Shown piece by piece: positions 23,069 through 31,994 of a DNA stretch of 64,000 bases (position 1 is its first letter; every line of letters begins with the position of its first letter). Both the position numbers and the translations under genes were made by a program. The notes below the pieces were generated by a model. The model had not been told where the DNA came from, did no database searches, and saw nothing but the letters and a program-made list of their open reading frames with translations. Origin of the DNA: Desulfonatronum sp. SC1 (GTDB lineage Bacteria; Desulfobacterota; Desulfovibrionia; Desulfovibrionales; Desulfonatronaceae); NCBI RefSeq assembly GCF_003046795.1, contig NZ_PZKN01000006.1, positions 62,001 through 126,000 of the forward strand. Direction: 5' to 3'.

Positions 23069-23131
23069 TCAGATATGCCCCCAGACTTTCTTCAGGAGGC
23101 TTTCGGCATTGCTCGACCCGGTGATAGACAT
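23069..23131 (-). CDS. Very short open frame upstream of the broken permease
   Basis: 20 codons, MSITGSSNAESLLKKVWGHI, ending 31 bases before the TauE/SafE start. A TTGACA box lies about 25 bases before its ATG, so it would be the first frame of that transcript. It could be a leader peptide or an unannotated small protein; no ribosome-binding site is evident. Confidence 0.3.
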   Translation of the reverse strand: MSITGSSNAESLLKKVWGHI

Positions 23132-23247
23132 GAAAAATATTTATTACGTGTCAATTCGCCGCTACACCCGGAAGATCGCCGTGTCAACGGGCAGGGTGCG
23201 CGGGATTCAAACAGCGATGCCGAGCGGCCGAGGTTGTCGGTGCAGCG

Positions 23248-26136
23248 TCATTTATATTGTCCGTTCACCACCACATGCAACCGGATCAGGTGCAGATCGT
23301 CGTAACTCACGGCTCCTCCCAGGGCGTCGAATATCGGGCGAAGCCGCTCGGGGCCGTGTTCGGCAAAGGCGTTGAGAGCCTGGTCCAGGGTGTCCGGAGG
23401 CAGGGGGATCTGGTCCGCCAGGGTGTCGCCGCGCACGGGGCGGCCGGCCTGGAGGGCTTGCCAGAGGTGGTTGATGATCGTGCCCGGTTTGACCGAGAAG
23501 GTCTCGCAGAGTTGGGCGATGGTCCGGCCCTGCTCGTGCAGCGCGAGGACTTCCAGGGTTCGAGCACCCAAGCCTTCGGTTTGCTTGCGGGGGGCGGGGA
23601 GCTGGTTCGAGGGGAACTGCTCGGCGATGCCCCGCTCTGCGCAATATTCACGGATAATGGGCAGGAATTCCTCGGCATAGCGGGCCAGTTTGGCCTCGCC
23701 GACTCCGTGGACCACGGCCAGGGCGCCGGGGGACTGGGGAAACAGCGCGGCCATTTCCACCAGAGTGCGATCCGAGAAAATCACGTAGGGCGGGACATTG
23801 GTCGCCTCGGCCAGGGCCTTGCGCTTGGCGCGCAGCAGCGCGAACAGATCCGGATCATGGTCCCGGTCCGTCGGGCCGGAGGACGGCGCGGCGGCGTGGT
23901 CCGGGTCTGGAAGCACGCCCAGGACCTTGCGGCCCCGGAAGACCTCGTAGGCCTCCGGGCCAAGGCGCAGGCCGCCGTGTTCCATGTCCTGGATCAGCAG
24001 GCCCTGCTGGATGAGCTGGCGGGCCAGATGCTGCCACTGCTTCTTGGAGTACTCCAGGCCGATGTTGTAGGTGGACAGGGCGTCGTGGCCCCGGCTGAGC
24101 ACTTTTTCCGAGCGGGAGCCTCGCAGCACGTCGATGATATGGGTCATCCCGAATATTTCCCCGGTGCGCTTGACGCAGGACAGGAACTTTTGGGCGGCCA
24201 CGGTCACGTCCTCGGGCTCCCGGCGCGGCGTGAGGCAGTTGTCGCACATCCCGCAGTTTTGGTCCGGATAGGATTCATTGAAGTAGTTCAGCAGGGGAAT
24301 CCGGCGGCAGACGGTGGATTCGGCGTAGCCGAGCATGGCTTCCAACTGCATCCGGGCCGGTTTTTGCTGGGCCGGGTCCATTTTCTTGATAAAGGAGGCC
24401 GAGGTCTGCACGTCGCCGTAGGTGAACAGCAGCAGACAGTCCGCCCGCAGTCCGTCCCGTCCGGCTCGGCCCACCTGCTGGTAGTAGCTCTCCAGGTTTT
24501 TAGGCAGGTCGTAGTGGACCACGTAGCGGATGTCGGACTTGTTGATGCCCATGCCAAAGGCGATGGTGGCCACCATGATTCGGACGTCGTCGCGGATGAA
24601 CCGGCGCTGATGACGCATCCGGGTGGGGGCGTCCAGGCCGGCGTGATAGGGCAGGGCATCGTGGCCCCTGGAGCGCAGCATTTCGGACAGCACGTCCACC
24701 TGTTTGCGGGTGGCGCAGTAGATGATCCCGGCCTGGTCCGCGCGGGGCTGGACAAAGCTCATGAGTTGGTCCGCGGCCCGGGTTTTGGGCACGATCTCCA
24801 GAAAGAGATTGTCCCGGTTGAAGCTGGCCAGGTGCGTCTGGGCGTCGCCAATGTCCAGGGCGGCCTTGATGTCCCGGCGGACCAGCTCGGTGGCCGTGGC
24901 CGTGACCGCCAGGCAGACCGCGGCGGGCAGCAGGCGGCGCGCTTCCAGCAACCGGCGGTACTCCGGACGGAAATCATGTCCCCACTCGGAAATGCAGTGG
25001 GCCTCGTCAATGGTCAGGCAGTCCACGGCCACGTTTTTCAGGAGTTCCAGAATTCCGGGCAGGAGCAGGGTTTCCGGGGCCGCGTAGAGCAGTTTGACCC
25101 GCCCGGCCCGGACATCCGTCAGCACGGCTTGATATTCGTGTCCCGGCAGGGTGCTGTTCAGAAATACGGCGGGCAGGCCCAGTTCCCGGGCCTGCATCAC
25201 CTGGTCCTCCATCAGGGCGATGAGCGGGGAGACCACCACGGTCAAGCCCGGAAACATCAGGGCCGGAAGCTGGTAGCACAGGGATTTGCCGCTGCCCGTG
25301 GGCATGATCGCCAACGTGTCCCGCCGGGCCAGCACGTCGGCAATGACCTCGGCCTGCAACGGCCGAAAGGCGTCGTAGCCAAAGACCTGCTTGAGGATGG
25401 TCGCGGGATCGGCGGTAGCGAAGCGGCCCAGATCCAGGATCGGGAGGGGCGGCGAAACGGATTCGGGCCATGCTGCTTCCTCCAGGTCTTGATCCTGGTT
25501 TCCCGGCATGTCCGCGTCCGTGGGCGGCGGGGCCTCGTCTTCCGGCGGGGCGAAGCGCTCCGCCGGATCGGCCTCGCCCGTTACGTCCGTCACGCCCGTC
25601 ACGCTTCCTCCGTCCATCGCGTCCTCATGGCCGGGCTGCTCGCTCAACCCCGAAGCATCCCGCCGGGCCAGCACCGCTTCCTGGGAGATCAACGCGCCGT
25701 GTTCGTCGATATGGACCACGGGTACGCCTTCCGCCGCCAGACTCGTCCCGATCAACAGGGCCCGGTGACAGTGCTCCGGCCTGGCCTCGCAACAGAGCAG
25801 GGCCGCGCGGGCCTGCTCGGCGAAGGCCTTGTGCAGCCGGTCCAGTCCCCGGCGAAAGGTCGAGGACTGGACCGGGGCGTACATGCCCGGCTCCGGGACG
25901 CTTTGTTCGGAGTCATCCGGCAAGCCGCCCAGGTCGTGCCCCATGAACACGTACCGGGGGCCGTCCGTTTTCAGACGTTGTTCCAGGGCCGCCTTGGCGT
26001 ATTCCGGACGCCGCTTGGAGTACGGTCTGGAGCGAACATCCAGGAGATAGACAATGTCATACTTTCGGAGCAGGTCCAGCAATTCATCGATGGTCCGGGA
26101 GCCGTAGCCGATGGTGAAGATGGGAGTCGGATGCAT
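23248..26136 (-). CDS. DUF488 domain fused to RecQ-type ATP-dependent DNA helicase
   Basis: 962 residues. Residues 1-150 are a DUF488 domain (FTIGYGSRTIDELLDLLRKY; LLCCEARPEHCHRALL). A disordered linker (150-235) rich in Asp, Glu and Pro follows. Residues 240-700 are RecQ: Walker A MPTGSGKS (278-285), DEAHCISEWGHDFRPEY, the QVGRAGRDG motif VI, and a zinc site (CRRIPLLNYF...CGMCDNC). An HRDC domain (FSDRTLVEMAALFPQSP) and a C-terminal HTH_40 region (LALHEQGRTIAQLCETFSV) complete it. RecQ unwinds DNA at stalled forks. DUF488 function is unknown; fusion suggests it acts on nucleic acid. Ordinary RecQ is about 610 residues. Confidence 0.9.
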   Translation of the reverse strand: MHPTPIFTIGYGSRTIDELLDLLRKYDIVYLLDVRSRPYSKRRPEYAKAALEQRLKTDGPRYVFMGHDLGGLPDDSEQSVPEPGMYAPVQSSTFRRGLDRLHKAFAEQARAALLCCEARPEHCHRALLIGTSLAAEGVPVVHIDEHGALISQEAVLARRDASGLSEQPGHEDAMDGGSVTGVTDVTGEADPAERFAPPEDEAPPPTDADMPGNQDQDLEEAAWPESVSPPLPILDLGRFATADPATILKQVFGYDAFRPLQAEVIADVLARRDTLAIMPTGSGKSLCYQLPALMFPGLTVVVSPLIALMEDQVMQARELGLPAVFLNSTLPGHEYQAVLTDVRAGRVKLLYAAPETLLLPGILELLKNVAVDCLTIDEAHCISEWGHDFRPEYRRLLEARRLLPAAVCLAVTATATELVRRDIKAALDIGDAQTHLASFNRDNLFLEIVPKTRAADQLMSFVQPRADQAGIIYCATRKQVDVLSEMLRSRGHDALPYHAGLDAPTRMRHQRRFIRDDVRIMVATIAFGMGINKSDIRYVVHYDLPKNLESYYQQVGRAGRDGLRADCLLLFTYGDVQTSASFIKKMDPAQQKPARMQLEAMLGYAESTVCRRIPLLNYFNESYPDQNCGMCDNCLTPRREPEDVTVAAQKFLSCVKRTGEIFGMTHIIDVLRGSRSEKVLSRGHDALSTYNIGLEYSKKQWQHLARQLIQQGLLIQDMEHGGLRLGPEAYEVFRGRKVLGVLPDPDHAAAPSSGPTDRDHDPDLFALLRAKRKALAEATNVPPYVIFSDRTLVEMAALFPQSPGALAVVHGVGEAKLARYAEEFLPIIREYCAERGIAEQFPSNQLPAPRKQTEGLGARTLEVLALHEQGRTIAQLCETFSVKPGTIINHLWQALQAGRPVRGDTLADQIPLPPDTLDQALNAFAEHGPERLRPIFDALGGAVSYDDLHLIRLHVVVNGQYK

Positions 26137-26157
26137 GGGGACGGGGGGCTTCGCGGA

Positions 26158-26601
26158 TCAGTGGGACGTGTCCGAAGAGGATTCTGAGTCTTCCTCCGGA
26201 AAAGGCCCCTTGTCGATCAGGCCGTGATTACGCAGGATTTCCAAAAGCATTTCCGGCTCAAAGGGTTTGGTCAGATAGGCGTCGGCCCGTTCCTCGAACT
26301 GGGCCTTGAGGATGTTATCATAGTCCGCAAGGCTCGAAACCATCACGGCCTTGGTACGGATGCCGCCCAGGCGCTGTTCTTCCAGGCGACGGATCATGCT
26401 CAGGGCTTTATGACCGTCCAGAATCGGCATTTCGATGTCCATCAGGATCAAATCGAAGAGTTTTTTGTCCTCCAGGGACCGAATAAATGCGTTGACGGCC
26501 TGTCTTCCGTCGAGCACCTGAACGACTCGGCCGTAGGGTGCCACGATCTCCCGAAGGTGTTCCTGCATGCTTCGGCTGTCCTCTACAATCAGCGTACGCA
26601 T
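26158..26601 (-). CDS. Single-domain response regulator (CheY-like)
   Basis: 147 residues, a lone receiver: acidic pocket VEDSRSMQEH, phospho-acceptor Asp in LILMDIEMPILDG, switch Ser in VMVSSLADYD, and Lys in YLTKPFEPEMLLEIL. The acidic tail (PEEDSESSSDTSH) is unusual. There is no output domain, so it must act by protein contact. It is 41 bases downstream of the Rsm22 gene on the same strand. Its partner kinase is unknown; the hybrid kinases near the end of the window are possible but far away. Confidence 0.88.
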   Translation of the reverse strand: MRTLIVEDSRSMQEHLREIVAPYGRVVQVLDGRQAVNAFIRSLEDKKLFDLILMDIEMPILDGHKALSMIRRLEEQRLGGIRTKAVMVSSLADYDNILKAQFEERADAYLTKPFEPEMLLEILRNHGLIDKGPFPEEDSESSSDTSH

Positions 26602-26642
26602 AGACTGTCCTTATTTTTAGATGGTGGCGCGGACTAATTCGG

Positions 26643-28118
26643 TTACGAGTTGGTGCGGCGTTTCTTTGAGACTTTCGCCGAAGGCCCGGAGGATCGCTGC
26701 CGCGAGTCTTTTTTTTGATCAATACCCGTCGATTCTCCGGAGGAGGCTAGCTTCGGTTTGTCGGAAACGTCCGCCTTGGGCATGGTTCCTTGCTTCGGTT
26801 TTGGCTTGTCTGTTCCAGACTTTGCCTTACCAGCGGTCGAAGGCAACTCGGCCACCACTGCATGGCTTTTGGGGTCGCGCCAGGACGGTTCAGAAAGACG
26901 GACGGGGACGAGATCACCGGAGCGCGTGCCCGGTGCGCCAGGTGCCGAGAGGATCAACAGCTTGCCCTGGGCCGCGCAGCCGTAGCGCCCGATCATTTGC
27001 CCGCGTTCCCGGGTCGGAACGGAAAACTCCGCGCTGATGATTCTGGCCAATCCCTTCCCGGCGTCCGGGGGATTGGGGGCAGGGGCTTCGCGATACGGGG
27101 CTTCGAGGTTCGGGGCGACGTTCAACTCTTTCCGTCCGGGATCGGCCAAATCGGGTCCGACCAAATACGCGTAGCTCAGACTCACATCCCGCTTGGCCAA
27201 GTCGGCTTCCCGAGACAATTCCGTCAGCCAGGGCGGACAGCCGCGGGCGGACAGGGTGAAATGGCACCAGGATGTCTCCCGGTATTCGAGCATCGGACAG
27301 GCCTGGTGATGGGTGCAGGGGCCGAGCACGTGCCAACCCTCGGCCACGGCGCTTTCTCGGACCAGGCTGACCAGCTTCCCGCCGAGGCGGTTTCCGGGTT
27401 CCACGAACAGGCACCGGCCGCCGTGGCGCTGATGGGCGGCCACGGTCCGGAAAAAATCCGCGACTTGTTCACCGAGAGGGTCCCGTCGATGCCAGGGCAG
27501 TTCGTTCAGGAAATTGGCCGCGGTGAGCAGGTCGGCCCGGGGCAGGTCCTTGAGGCCCACGTGCCACGGGGCGTGAATGAGATGAATTTTCCACCGGCTC
27601 TGGCCCTGGCCGAGAGTGCTTTTCAGGCTGTTCACCAGGCCGTGGTAAAGCTTCCGGCCTTCGCGCATCGGCTTGGGCGTGGCGTCCAGACAGTGAAAAT
27701 GCAGCTCTCTGGTCAGCAGGTCCGGTCTGGCCAGGGCCAGGGCCTGGACCACGGTCAGCGGTCCGGAGCCCAGATCCACGATGGTCGCGCCTTCGGGCAA
27801 ATCCAGGTCCAACCCGCCCAATAGCCGGGTCAGGCGCAACAGGTTCCAGGGCAGGAAATACCACAGATACGCCCCCAGGGCGGCTGGAGCGTGCAGGTAG
27901 TCCCGCCCGAGAAATTCCGCGCGGTCCTCGATGAGAAACGAGGACAGCTCCTGAATGTTGTCCGGCAGTCTGCGCCGATGGGCGGCCTTCATCGGCATGA
28001 CCTCCCGCAGCAGGTCGGCGTAGTCAGTCAGGGCCCGCTGGGCAGCGACGGAAAGATCGGGAAACGGCGCGCCAGAGAAGCCGGGGGTGCCGGCGGGGCG
28101 CGATGGGGTGTCAGACAT
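26643..28118 (-). CDS. Rsm22-like methyltransferase associated with the small ribosomal subunit
   Basis: 491 residues. The SAM-binding motif I is TIVDLGSGPLTVVQAL, with HFHCLDATPKPMREG as motif II and a cysteine-containing region later (CTHHQACPMLEY, CHFTLSARGCPPWL) typical of the Rsm22 family, which binds an Fe-S cluster in mitochondrial members and supports small-subunit assembly. The C-terminal 90 residues are low complexity (Lys, Pro, Ser) and not part of the family. It overlaps the upstream ASKHA gene by eight bases, so the two are cotranslated. Confidence 0.8.
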   Translation of the reverse strand: MSDTPSRPAGTPGFSGAPFPDLSVAAQRALTDYADLLREVMPMKAAHRRRLPDNIQELSSFLIEDRAEFLGRDYLHAPAALGAYLWYFLPWNLLRLTRLLGGLDLDLPEGATIVDLGSGPLTVVQALALARPDLLTRELHFHCLDATPKPMREGRKLYHGLVNSLKSTLGQGQSRWKIHLIHAPWHVGLKDLPRADLLTAANFLNELPWHRRDPLGEQVADFFRTVAAHQRHGGRCLFVEPGNRLGGKLVSLVRESAVAEGWHVLGPCTHHQACPMLEYRETSWCHFTLSARGCPPWLTELSREADLAKRDVSLSYAYLVGPDLADPGRKELNVAPNLEAPYREAPAPNPPDAGKGLARIISAEFSVPTRERGQMIGRYGCAAQGKLLILSAPGAPGTRSGDLVPVRLSEPSWRDPKSHAVVAELPSTAGKAKSGTDKPKPKQGTMPKADVSDKPKLASSGESTGIDQKKDSRQRSSGPSAKVSKKRRTNS

Positions 28119-29772
28119 GGCGAAAGACCAACCTTTGCGTGTAGTGTGAAAAGAAGTCCGGTTCCTGGCCGATGTTCAGGGTCGTGATCATCGGCGCTAT
28201 TCTCTCGATCCAGTCCCTGGCCTCGGGGCTGTTTATCAGCAGGGCGGCCCCGGTCAGAGAGCTGTTGCCCACGGGGTGGATTCGACGTCGGTAGCCGGGC
28301 GGGACGAAACCCAGTTCCTCCAAGGCGGAAAGATCCGCATGCTCCCCCAGGGCCCCGGCCAGATACACGGCCCGCAACGCCTCCGGTTGAATGCCTCCCT
28401 CGGCCAGCAGCCGCGAAAAGGCAAGGTTGAAGGCCGCTTTGACCTTGAGCATTTCCTCCACGTCGCGTCCGGTCAGATACACGTCCGGGCCGAGCAAAAA
28501 GCGCCGTTCACCGTCCCGGTCCGCCAAGCCCAACCCCACCTGTCGAGCCAGCGGACTGTCCCCGGGCGCGAATCCCCCGGTGCGGTCCAGGAGTCCCAGG
28601 CGTAACAACCCGGCCAGCAGGGCCAGGTAGCCGGTCCCGGAAATCCGTTGCCTATTGGGCTTCGGGAGGGGGACGTTCACGTGTTCCGTGTTCCCTGTGC
28701 CCGAGTCTTCAAGGGGCCGAGGCTGCAGCCCAAACGGCGTCACGGCCACGTCCACCCAGACCCCGGGCAGGGCCGCGGATCCACAGGACATGCCGATGCC
28801 CTCCAAAGCCGGCCCCATGGGCACGCTGGCCGCCAGGTACCGCTCAGGCCCGAGGGCCAGAATGAATTCGCCGTTGGTTCCCAGGTCCGCCAGAAGGAAA
28901 GGGTAGGCCGGGGGAGAAGCGGCGGTGAAATGCAGGGCCGTCAGTCCGGCGCTGAGGTCGCCGCCGATGAACGGGGCTGGTTGCGGCGGGATGTAGGTTC
29001 GTCCGTCGTCTACATATGCTTCCTGGGGAGTTTCCTGAAAAGGCAGCCTGGTCCAGAATCCCCCTGGATGGGGGCGTTGATATGGGGCCACGGCCAGCCC
29101 CCGTAGTGGCCATTCCAGCAACAGGGCGGTCATCACCGTGTTTCCGGCCACGCAGATCCGGTCCACCGGAGCGGGCAGGGCCATGGTCAGTTCTCGCAGT
29201 CGTCGCGACACCACATCTCGGAGCATCCGGGCGTTGTCCGGAGCGGCCAGGGCGAATCCCAGCCGGGACATCACCTCGCTGCCCGCGGCCAACTGCGGAT
29301 TGAGTTCCCGCCCCTGGACCAGGACGCCTTTGTCGTCCAGGAGTTGCCAATGCAAACTGGTGGTCCCCAGGTCCACGGCCAGGGCCAATGACCCGCTGAC
29401 GGATCGAGCCAAGGCGATTCCGTTCGATTCGAAAGCACCGGCGGATTCGGCGGCAATTCCGGGAAACGCGAACGGTAGGCGGACCTTCAGTCCGCCTACG
29501 GCGTGGCGGCGGCAAGCCAGTCGCCCGCCCTGCTCCAGGACCTCCGGGGACAAGGTCGCCCGCTCGTCCGTCGACGGCTCGGAATCGCCGACCACATACA
29601 CCAGGCAATGGCCGCACCGCCCCAGACCGCTGCAAAACGGCTTCGTGGGCCAAAGGCCTTCCAGAAACAGAGCTTGGGCCAGGGTCTGTTCCGGAGTGGT
29701 CCGGACCAGTCGGGTGCGCCGGAGAGCGTCCTCGACGACAAGCACTTCGGACGCGCCGGATTCGCTCGCCAC
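28111..29772 (-). CDS. ASKHA-domain protein with N-terminal [2Fe-2S] ferredoxin (RACo-like, DUF4445)
   Basis: About 553 residues from GTG 29772. Near residue 45 a ferredoxin motif FCSGLGRCGHC, with a later Cys (RLACRRH), could bind [2Fe-2S]. The rest is an ASKHA ATPase: LALAVDLGTTSLHWQLLD, LLADLGTNGEFILALG and the closing YLAGALGEHADLSALEELGF. Relatives (RACo, RamA-like) reactivate oxidised corrinoid proteins with ATP. No corrinoid methyltransferase is encoded nearby, so the substrate is open. A start further upstream would overlap the whole rubredoxin-like gene in another frame and is rejected. The stop overlaps the Rsm22 gene start. Confidence 0.82.
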   Translation of the reverse strand: MASESGASEVLVVEDALRRTRLVRTTPEQTLAQALFLEGLWPTKPFCSGLGRCGHCLVYVVGDSEPSTDERATLSPEVLEQGGRLACRRHAVGGLKVRLPFAFPGIAAESAGAFESNGIALARSVSGSLALAVDLGTTSLHWQLLDDKGVLVQGRELNPQLAAGSEVMSRLGFALAAPDNARMLRDVVSRRLRELTMALPAPVDRICVAGNTVMTALLLEWPLRGLAVAPYQRPHPGGFWTRLPFQETPQEAYVDDGRTYIPPQPAPFIGGDLSAGLTALHFTAASPPAYPFLLADLGTNGEFILALGPERYLAASVPMGPALEGIGMSCGSAALPGVWVDVAVTPFGLQPRPLEDSGTGNTEHVNVPLPKPNRQRISGTGYLALLAGLLRLGLLDRTGGFAPGDSPLARQVGLGLADRDGERRFLLGPDVYLTGRDVEEMLKVKAAFNLAFSRLLAEGGIQPEALRAVYLAGALGEHADLSALEELGFVPPGYRRRIHPVGNSSLTGAALLINSPEARDWIERIAPMITTLNIGQEPDFFSHYTQRLVFRHV

Positions 29773-29776
29773 CGGA

Positions 29777-29890
29777 CTACTTCTGCTCCTGCTTGGCCAT
29801 GGTCCCTTTCTCGTTGCATTTGGGACACTTTTGGGGCTTGCATCGGCCTTCCTTCTTTTCACCGCACTTGGAACAAATGAATTCCGCCAT
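29777..29890 (-). CDS. RCKP-type rubredoxin-like small protein
   Basis: 37 residues: MAEFICSKCGEKKEGRCKPQ, then KCPKCNEKGTMAKQEQK. Two CxxC pairs (CSKC, CPKC) around the RCKP signature form a rubredoxin-like metal site for Fe or Zn. AAGGAGAACCACC precedes the ATG. It ends four bases before the ASKHA ferredoxin protein starts, so the two are surely cotranscribed and may exchange electrons. Confidence 0.8.
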   Translation of the reverse strand: MAEFICSKCGEKKEGRCKPQKCPKCNEKGTMAKQEQK

Positions 29891-29975
29891 GGTGGTTCTC
29901 CTTGCTGTCGGGGTTGTTGTGGGGAGCAGTAGAAAAAAAGCCAGGGCGAACCGATGTGGTCGCTCTGGCTGCCCA

Positions 29976-29997
29976 GGGCGGGCACGTAGGCCCGCCC
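29976..29997. repeat. GGGCGGGC...GCCCGCCC inverted repeat at a gene end
   Basis: Perfect 8-bp stem with loop ACGTAG, directly abutting the stop codon of the exported protein gene. The sequence is of the GTAGGGGCG...-type dispersed repeats common in bacteria, related in style to those near 54890 and 56690. It may stabilise or terminate the transcript, though no T run follows. Confidence 0.5.
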
Positions 29998-30918
29998 CTA
30001 CTCCAGTTCGAACGTGACCGGCAGCTCCTGGAAGTACTGGCGCACATGGCTTTCCAGGGAACTGCGATCCATGGTCACGATCCGCCAATTGGCCTGATAC
30101 CGGCCTGACTGGACCGAGACGCCCAGCAGGTCAATGGTGTCCATGGAGACGTCCAGGCCCCTAAGATGCCGGTCAAAGGCCTGGATATCCCCGGCGGAAC
30201 GCCATCCCAGGGTGACCAGGGTCACCGCGTCCTCGAAGCCTCCGCGAACCCGGTCCAATCGGAAGTAATTGCCCCACAGGGCGGCCCAGATTCCCGGCAG
30301 GTCGCGTCCCGCCGTGGTCCAGACCATGCCCTCATAATCCAGTACGCCTTGCCACCCGCCTTCACTCATTAGCGCCAGACGCAGAATCAGGGAGTCCGAG
30401 CCGTCGTCGCGCATGCCGGAGAGCTGCTCCAAGGTTCGGACCACTTCCAGTTGCTCCGGCGCCAGGCCCTGGGGATCGAGTCGGTAGCCGATCTGGTAGT
30501 CCCGTGTGTAATATGTGCCCAAAGCCCGCAGGAAATCACGCAACGCCTCCCGATTGACTCGGACATTCAGGTGCAGGACCGCGCCCCATTCCGTGGGCAG
30601 GTATTCGTTTTCTTCCCAACCCAGGACGTATTCCTCGGCCCGTGACTCCAAAATCCGCTCCAACGCGGCCCTTCGTCCGTCGCTCAGTTCTCCCCGTAAC
30701 AGAACTTCCGCCTCCTGAGCCACCCCTTGAGCCAGGGCCTGGCGCAGGGCGGAAGGGCGGGGCTCCGAAACCCCGGCTTCATCGGCTTCCACGAAAATGC
30801 GCACGTCTTGCCCGGCCAGTAAGAACGTGGGCAGGCTGGAAATTAGAACGGCCATCAGTGTGGATATGAACCATGTTGTTGGGATGCTGCTTCGCAAGAC
30901 TTCGTCTCCTCTCTTCAT
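29998..30918 (-). CDS. Exported protein of unknown function
   Basis: 306 residues with an N-terminal hydrophobic segment (TTWFISTLMAVLISSLPTFLLAG) that looks like a signal peptide ending near residue 36; the mature part is acidic and helix/strand mixed, without cysteines or recognisable enzymatic motif. The opening of the mature part (DVRIFVEADEAGVSEPRPSA) suggests a beta strand with repeated alpha/beta units. It overlaps miaA by four bases (ATGA), so it is in the rsmD-coaD-miaA operon. I do not recognise the family. Confidence 0.7.
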   Translation of the reverse strand: MKRGDEVLRSSIPTTWFISTLMAVLISSLPTFLLAGQDVRIFVEADEAGVSEPRPSALRQALAQGVAQEAEVLLRGELSDGRRAALERILESRAEEYVLGWEENEYLPTEWGAVLHLNVRVNREALRDFLRALGTYYTRDYQIGYRLDPQGLAPEQLEVVRTLEQLSGMRDDGSDSLILRLALMSEGGWQGVLDYEGMVWTTAGRDLPGIWAALWGNYFRLDRVRGGFEDAVTLVTLGWRSAGDIQAFDRHLRGLDVSMDTIDLLGVSVQSGRYQANWRIVTMDRSSLESHVRQYFQELPVTFELE

Positions 30919-31994
30919 GTGGATCGATATATGTTCGGATCAGCCCGAAGTCCGGACCCAACTTGCGGACCCGCGGCAATGGCTTCCACGAGGCGGACGA
31001 CCGCGGTCTGGTCCCCGGCCGAGACCCAGTGGACCTCGGGGATGCTGTTGAACCAGGTTTCCTGGCGCTTGGCGTAAGCCCTGGTCCGGAACAGCCACAG
31101 GTCCTTGGCTTTTTCAAGGCTGATCTCTCCGCGCAGGTGGGCCAGCAGTTCGCGGCAGCCGATGCCGGAAAAGCCCGGGGCTTCAGGGTTCGGACAACCT
31201 TCCCAGGCTCTCTGGATTTCCTGGATCGCCCTCAGCTCCAGCATCACGTCAATGCGGCGGGCCAGGCGGTCATGCAGTTCCGGCCGGGGCAGGCGCAGGC
31301 CGATGATGAACAGCTTCAGGCCCTGGGCGGAGCGACCATGGAGATGCCACCAGGACAAGGGACGCCCGGAGGCCTGGAAGACTTCCAGAGCCCGGCAGAT
31401 TCGCTGCCGGTCCCGAGGGTGAATCCGGATCGCGTAGTCCGGGTCCACGTCGTTCAACCGGGTGTGCAGGGCTTCGGAGCCGCGGGCCGCGCACTCCTGG
31501 AGCACCGCTTCGCGCACCTGGGCGGGCACGTCCGGAATATCCGCCAATCCACCGGCCAGGGCGCGCAGATACAACCCCGTGCCTCCTACCAGAACGGGCA
31601 TGCGGCCGTTCGCCCGACCATTCTCCTGGTCATCCTCCCGGCAGGACGCCACCGCTTTCCGGGCCGTGTCCATGAACCTGCCTGCGGATATGGTTTCATC
31701 CATGGCCAGGAACCCGTAGAGCAGATGCGGGCATTGGGCTTGCTCCACAGCGTCCGGTTGGGCGGTGATGATCGGCACGTCCCGGTAGACTTGGCGCGAA
31801 TCCGCATTGATCACGGTCACTGGAAAACGCCGGGCCAATGTCAGGACCGCGGACGTCTTGCCGGTCCCGGTGGCCCCCACCAGGCAGACTATGGGAGTAG
31901 TCTGGCCGTCTGGAGATTGACTGCCTGAAACCTGGGCTTTTGGCTGTGGGGCTTGGGCCAAGGGGTGTTCCCGTTCAGTCCTTGCTCGTCCCAT
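30915..31994 (-). CDS. miaA: tRNA dimethylallyltransferase MiaA
   Basis: 359 residues. P-loop CLVGATGTGKTSAVLTLA (about 36-53), then NADSRQVYRDVPIITAQP, the DMAPP-site segment HLLYGFL, GGTGLYLRAL and the tRNA-contact region GCRELLAHLRGEISLEKA...TRAYAKRQETWF. MiaA adds an isopentenyl group to A37 of tRNAs reading UNN codons. The first 30 residues (MGRARTEREHPLAQ...) are extra; they arise because the start overlaps coaD by 20 bases, and a later start is possible. Confidence 0.95.
   Translation of the reverse strand: MGRARTEREHPLAQAPQPKAQVSGSQSPDGQTTPIVCLVGATGTGKTSAVLTLARRFPVTVINADSRQVYRDVPIITAQPDAVEQAQCPHLLYGFLAMDETISAGRFMDTARKAVASCREDDQENGRANGRMPVLVGGTGLYLRALAGGLADIPDVPAQVREAVLQECAARGSEALHTRLNDVDPDYAIRIHPRDRQRICRALEVFQASGRPLSWWHLHGRSAQGLKLFIIGLRLPRPELHDRLARRIDVMLELRAIQEIQRAWEGCPNPEAPGFSGIGCRELLAHLRGEISLEKAKDLWLFRTRAYAKRQETWFNSIPEVHWVSAGDQTAVVRLVEAIAAGPQVGSGLRADPNIYRST

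Noticed and set aside
25560-25620. Tandem ACGTCCGTCACGCCCGTCAC in the helicase gene
   Set aside because: Encodes part of the disordered linker between DUF488 and RecQ; ordinary low complexity rather than an element.
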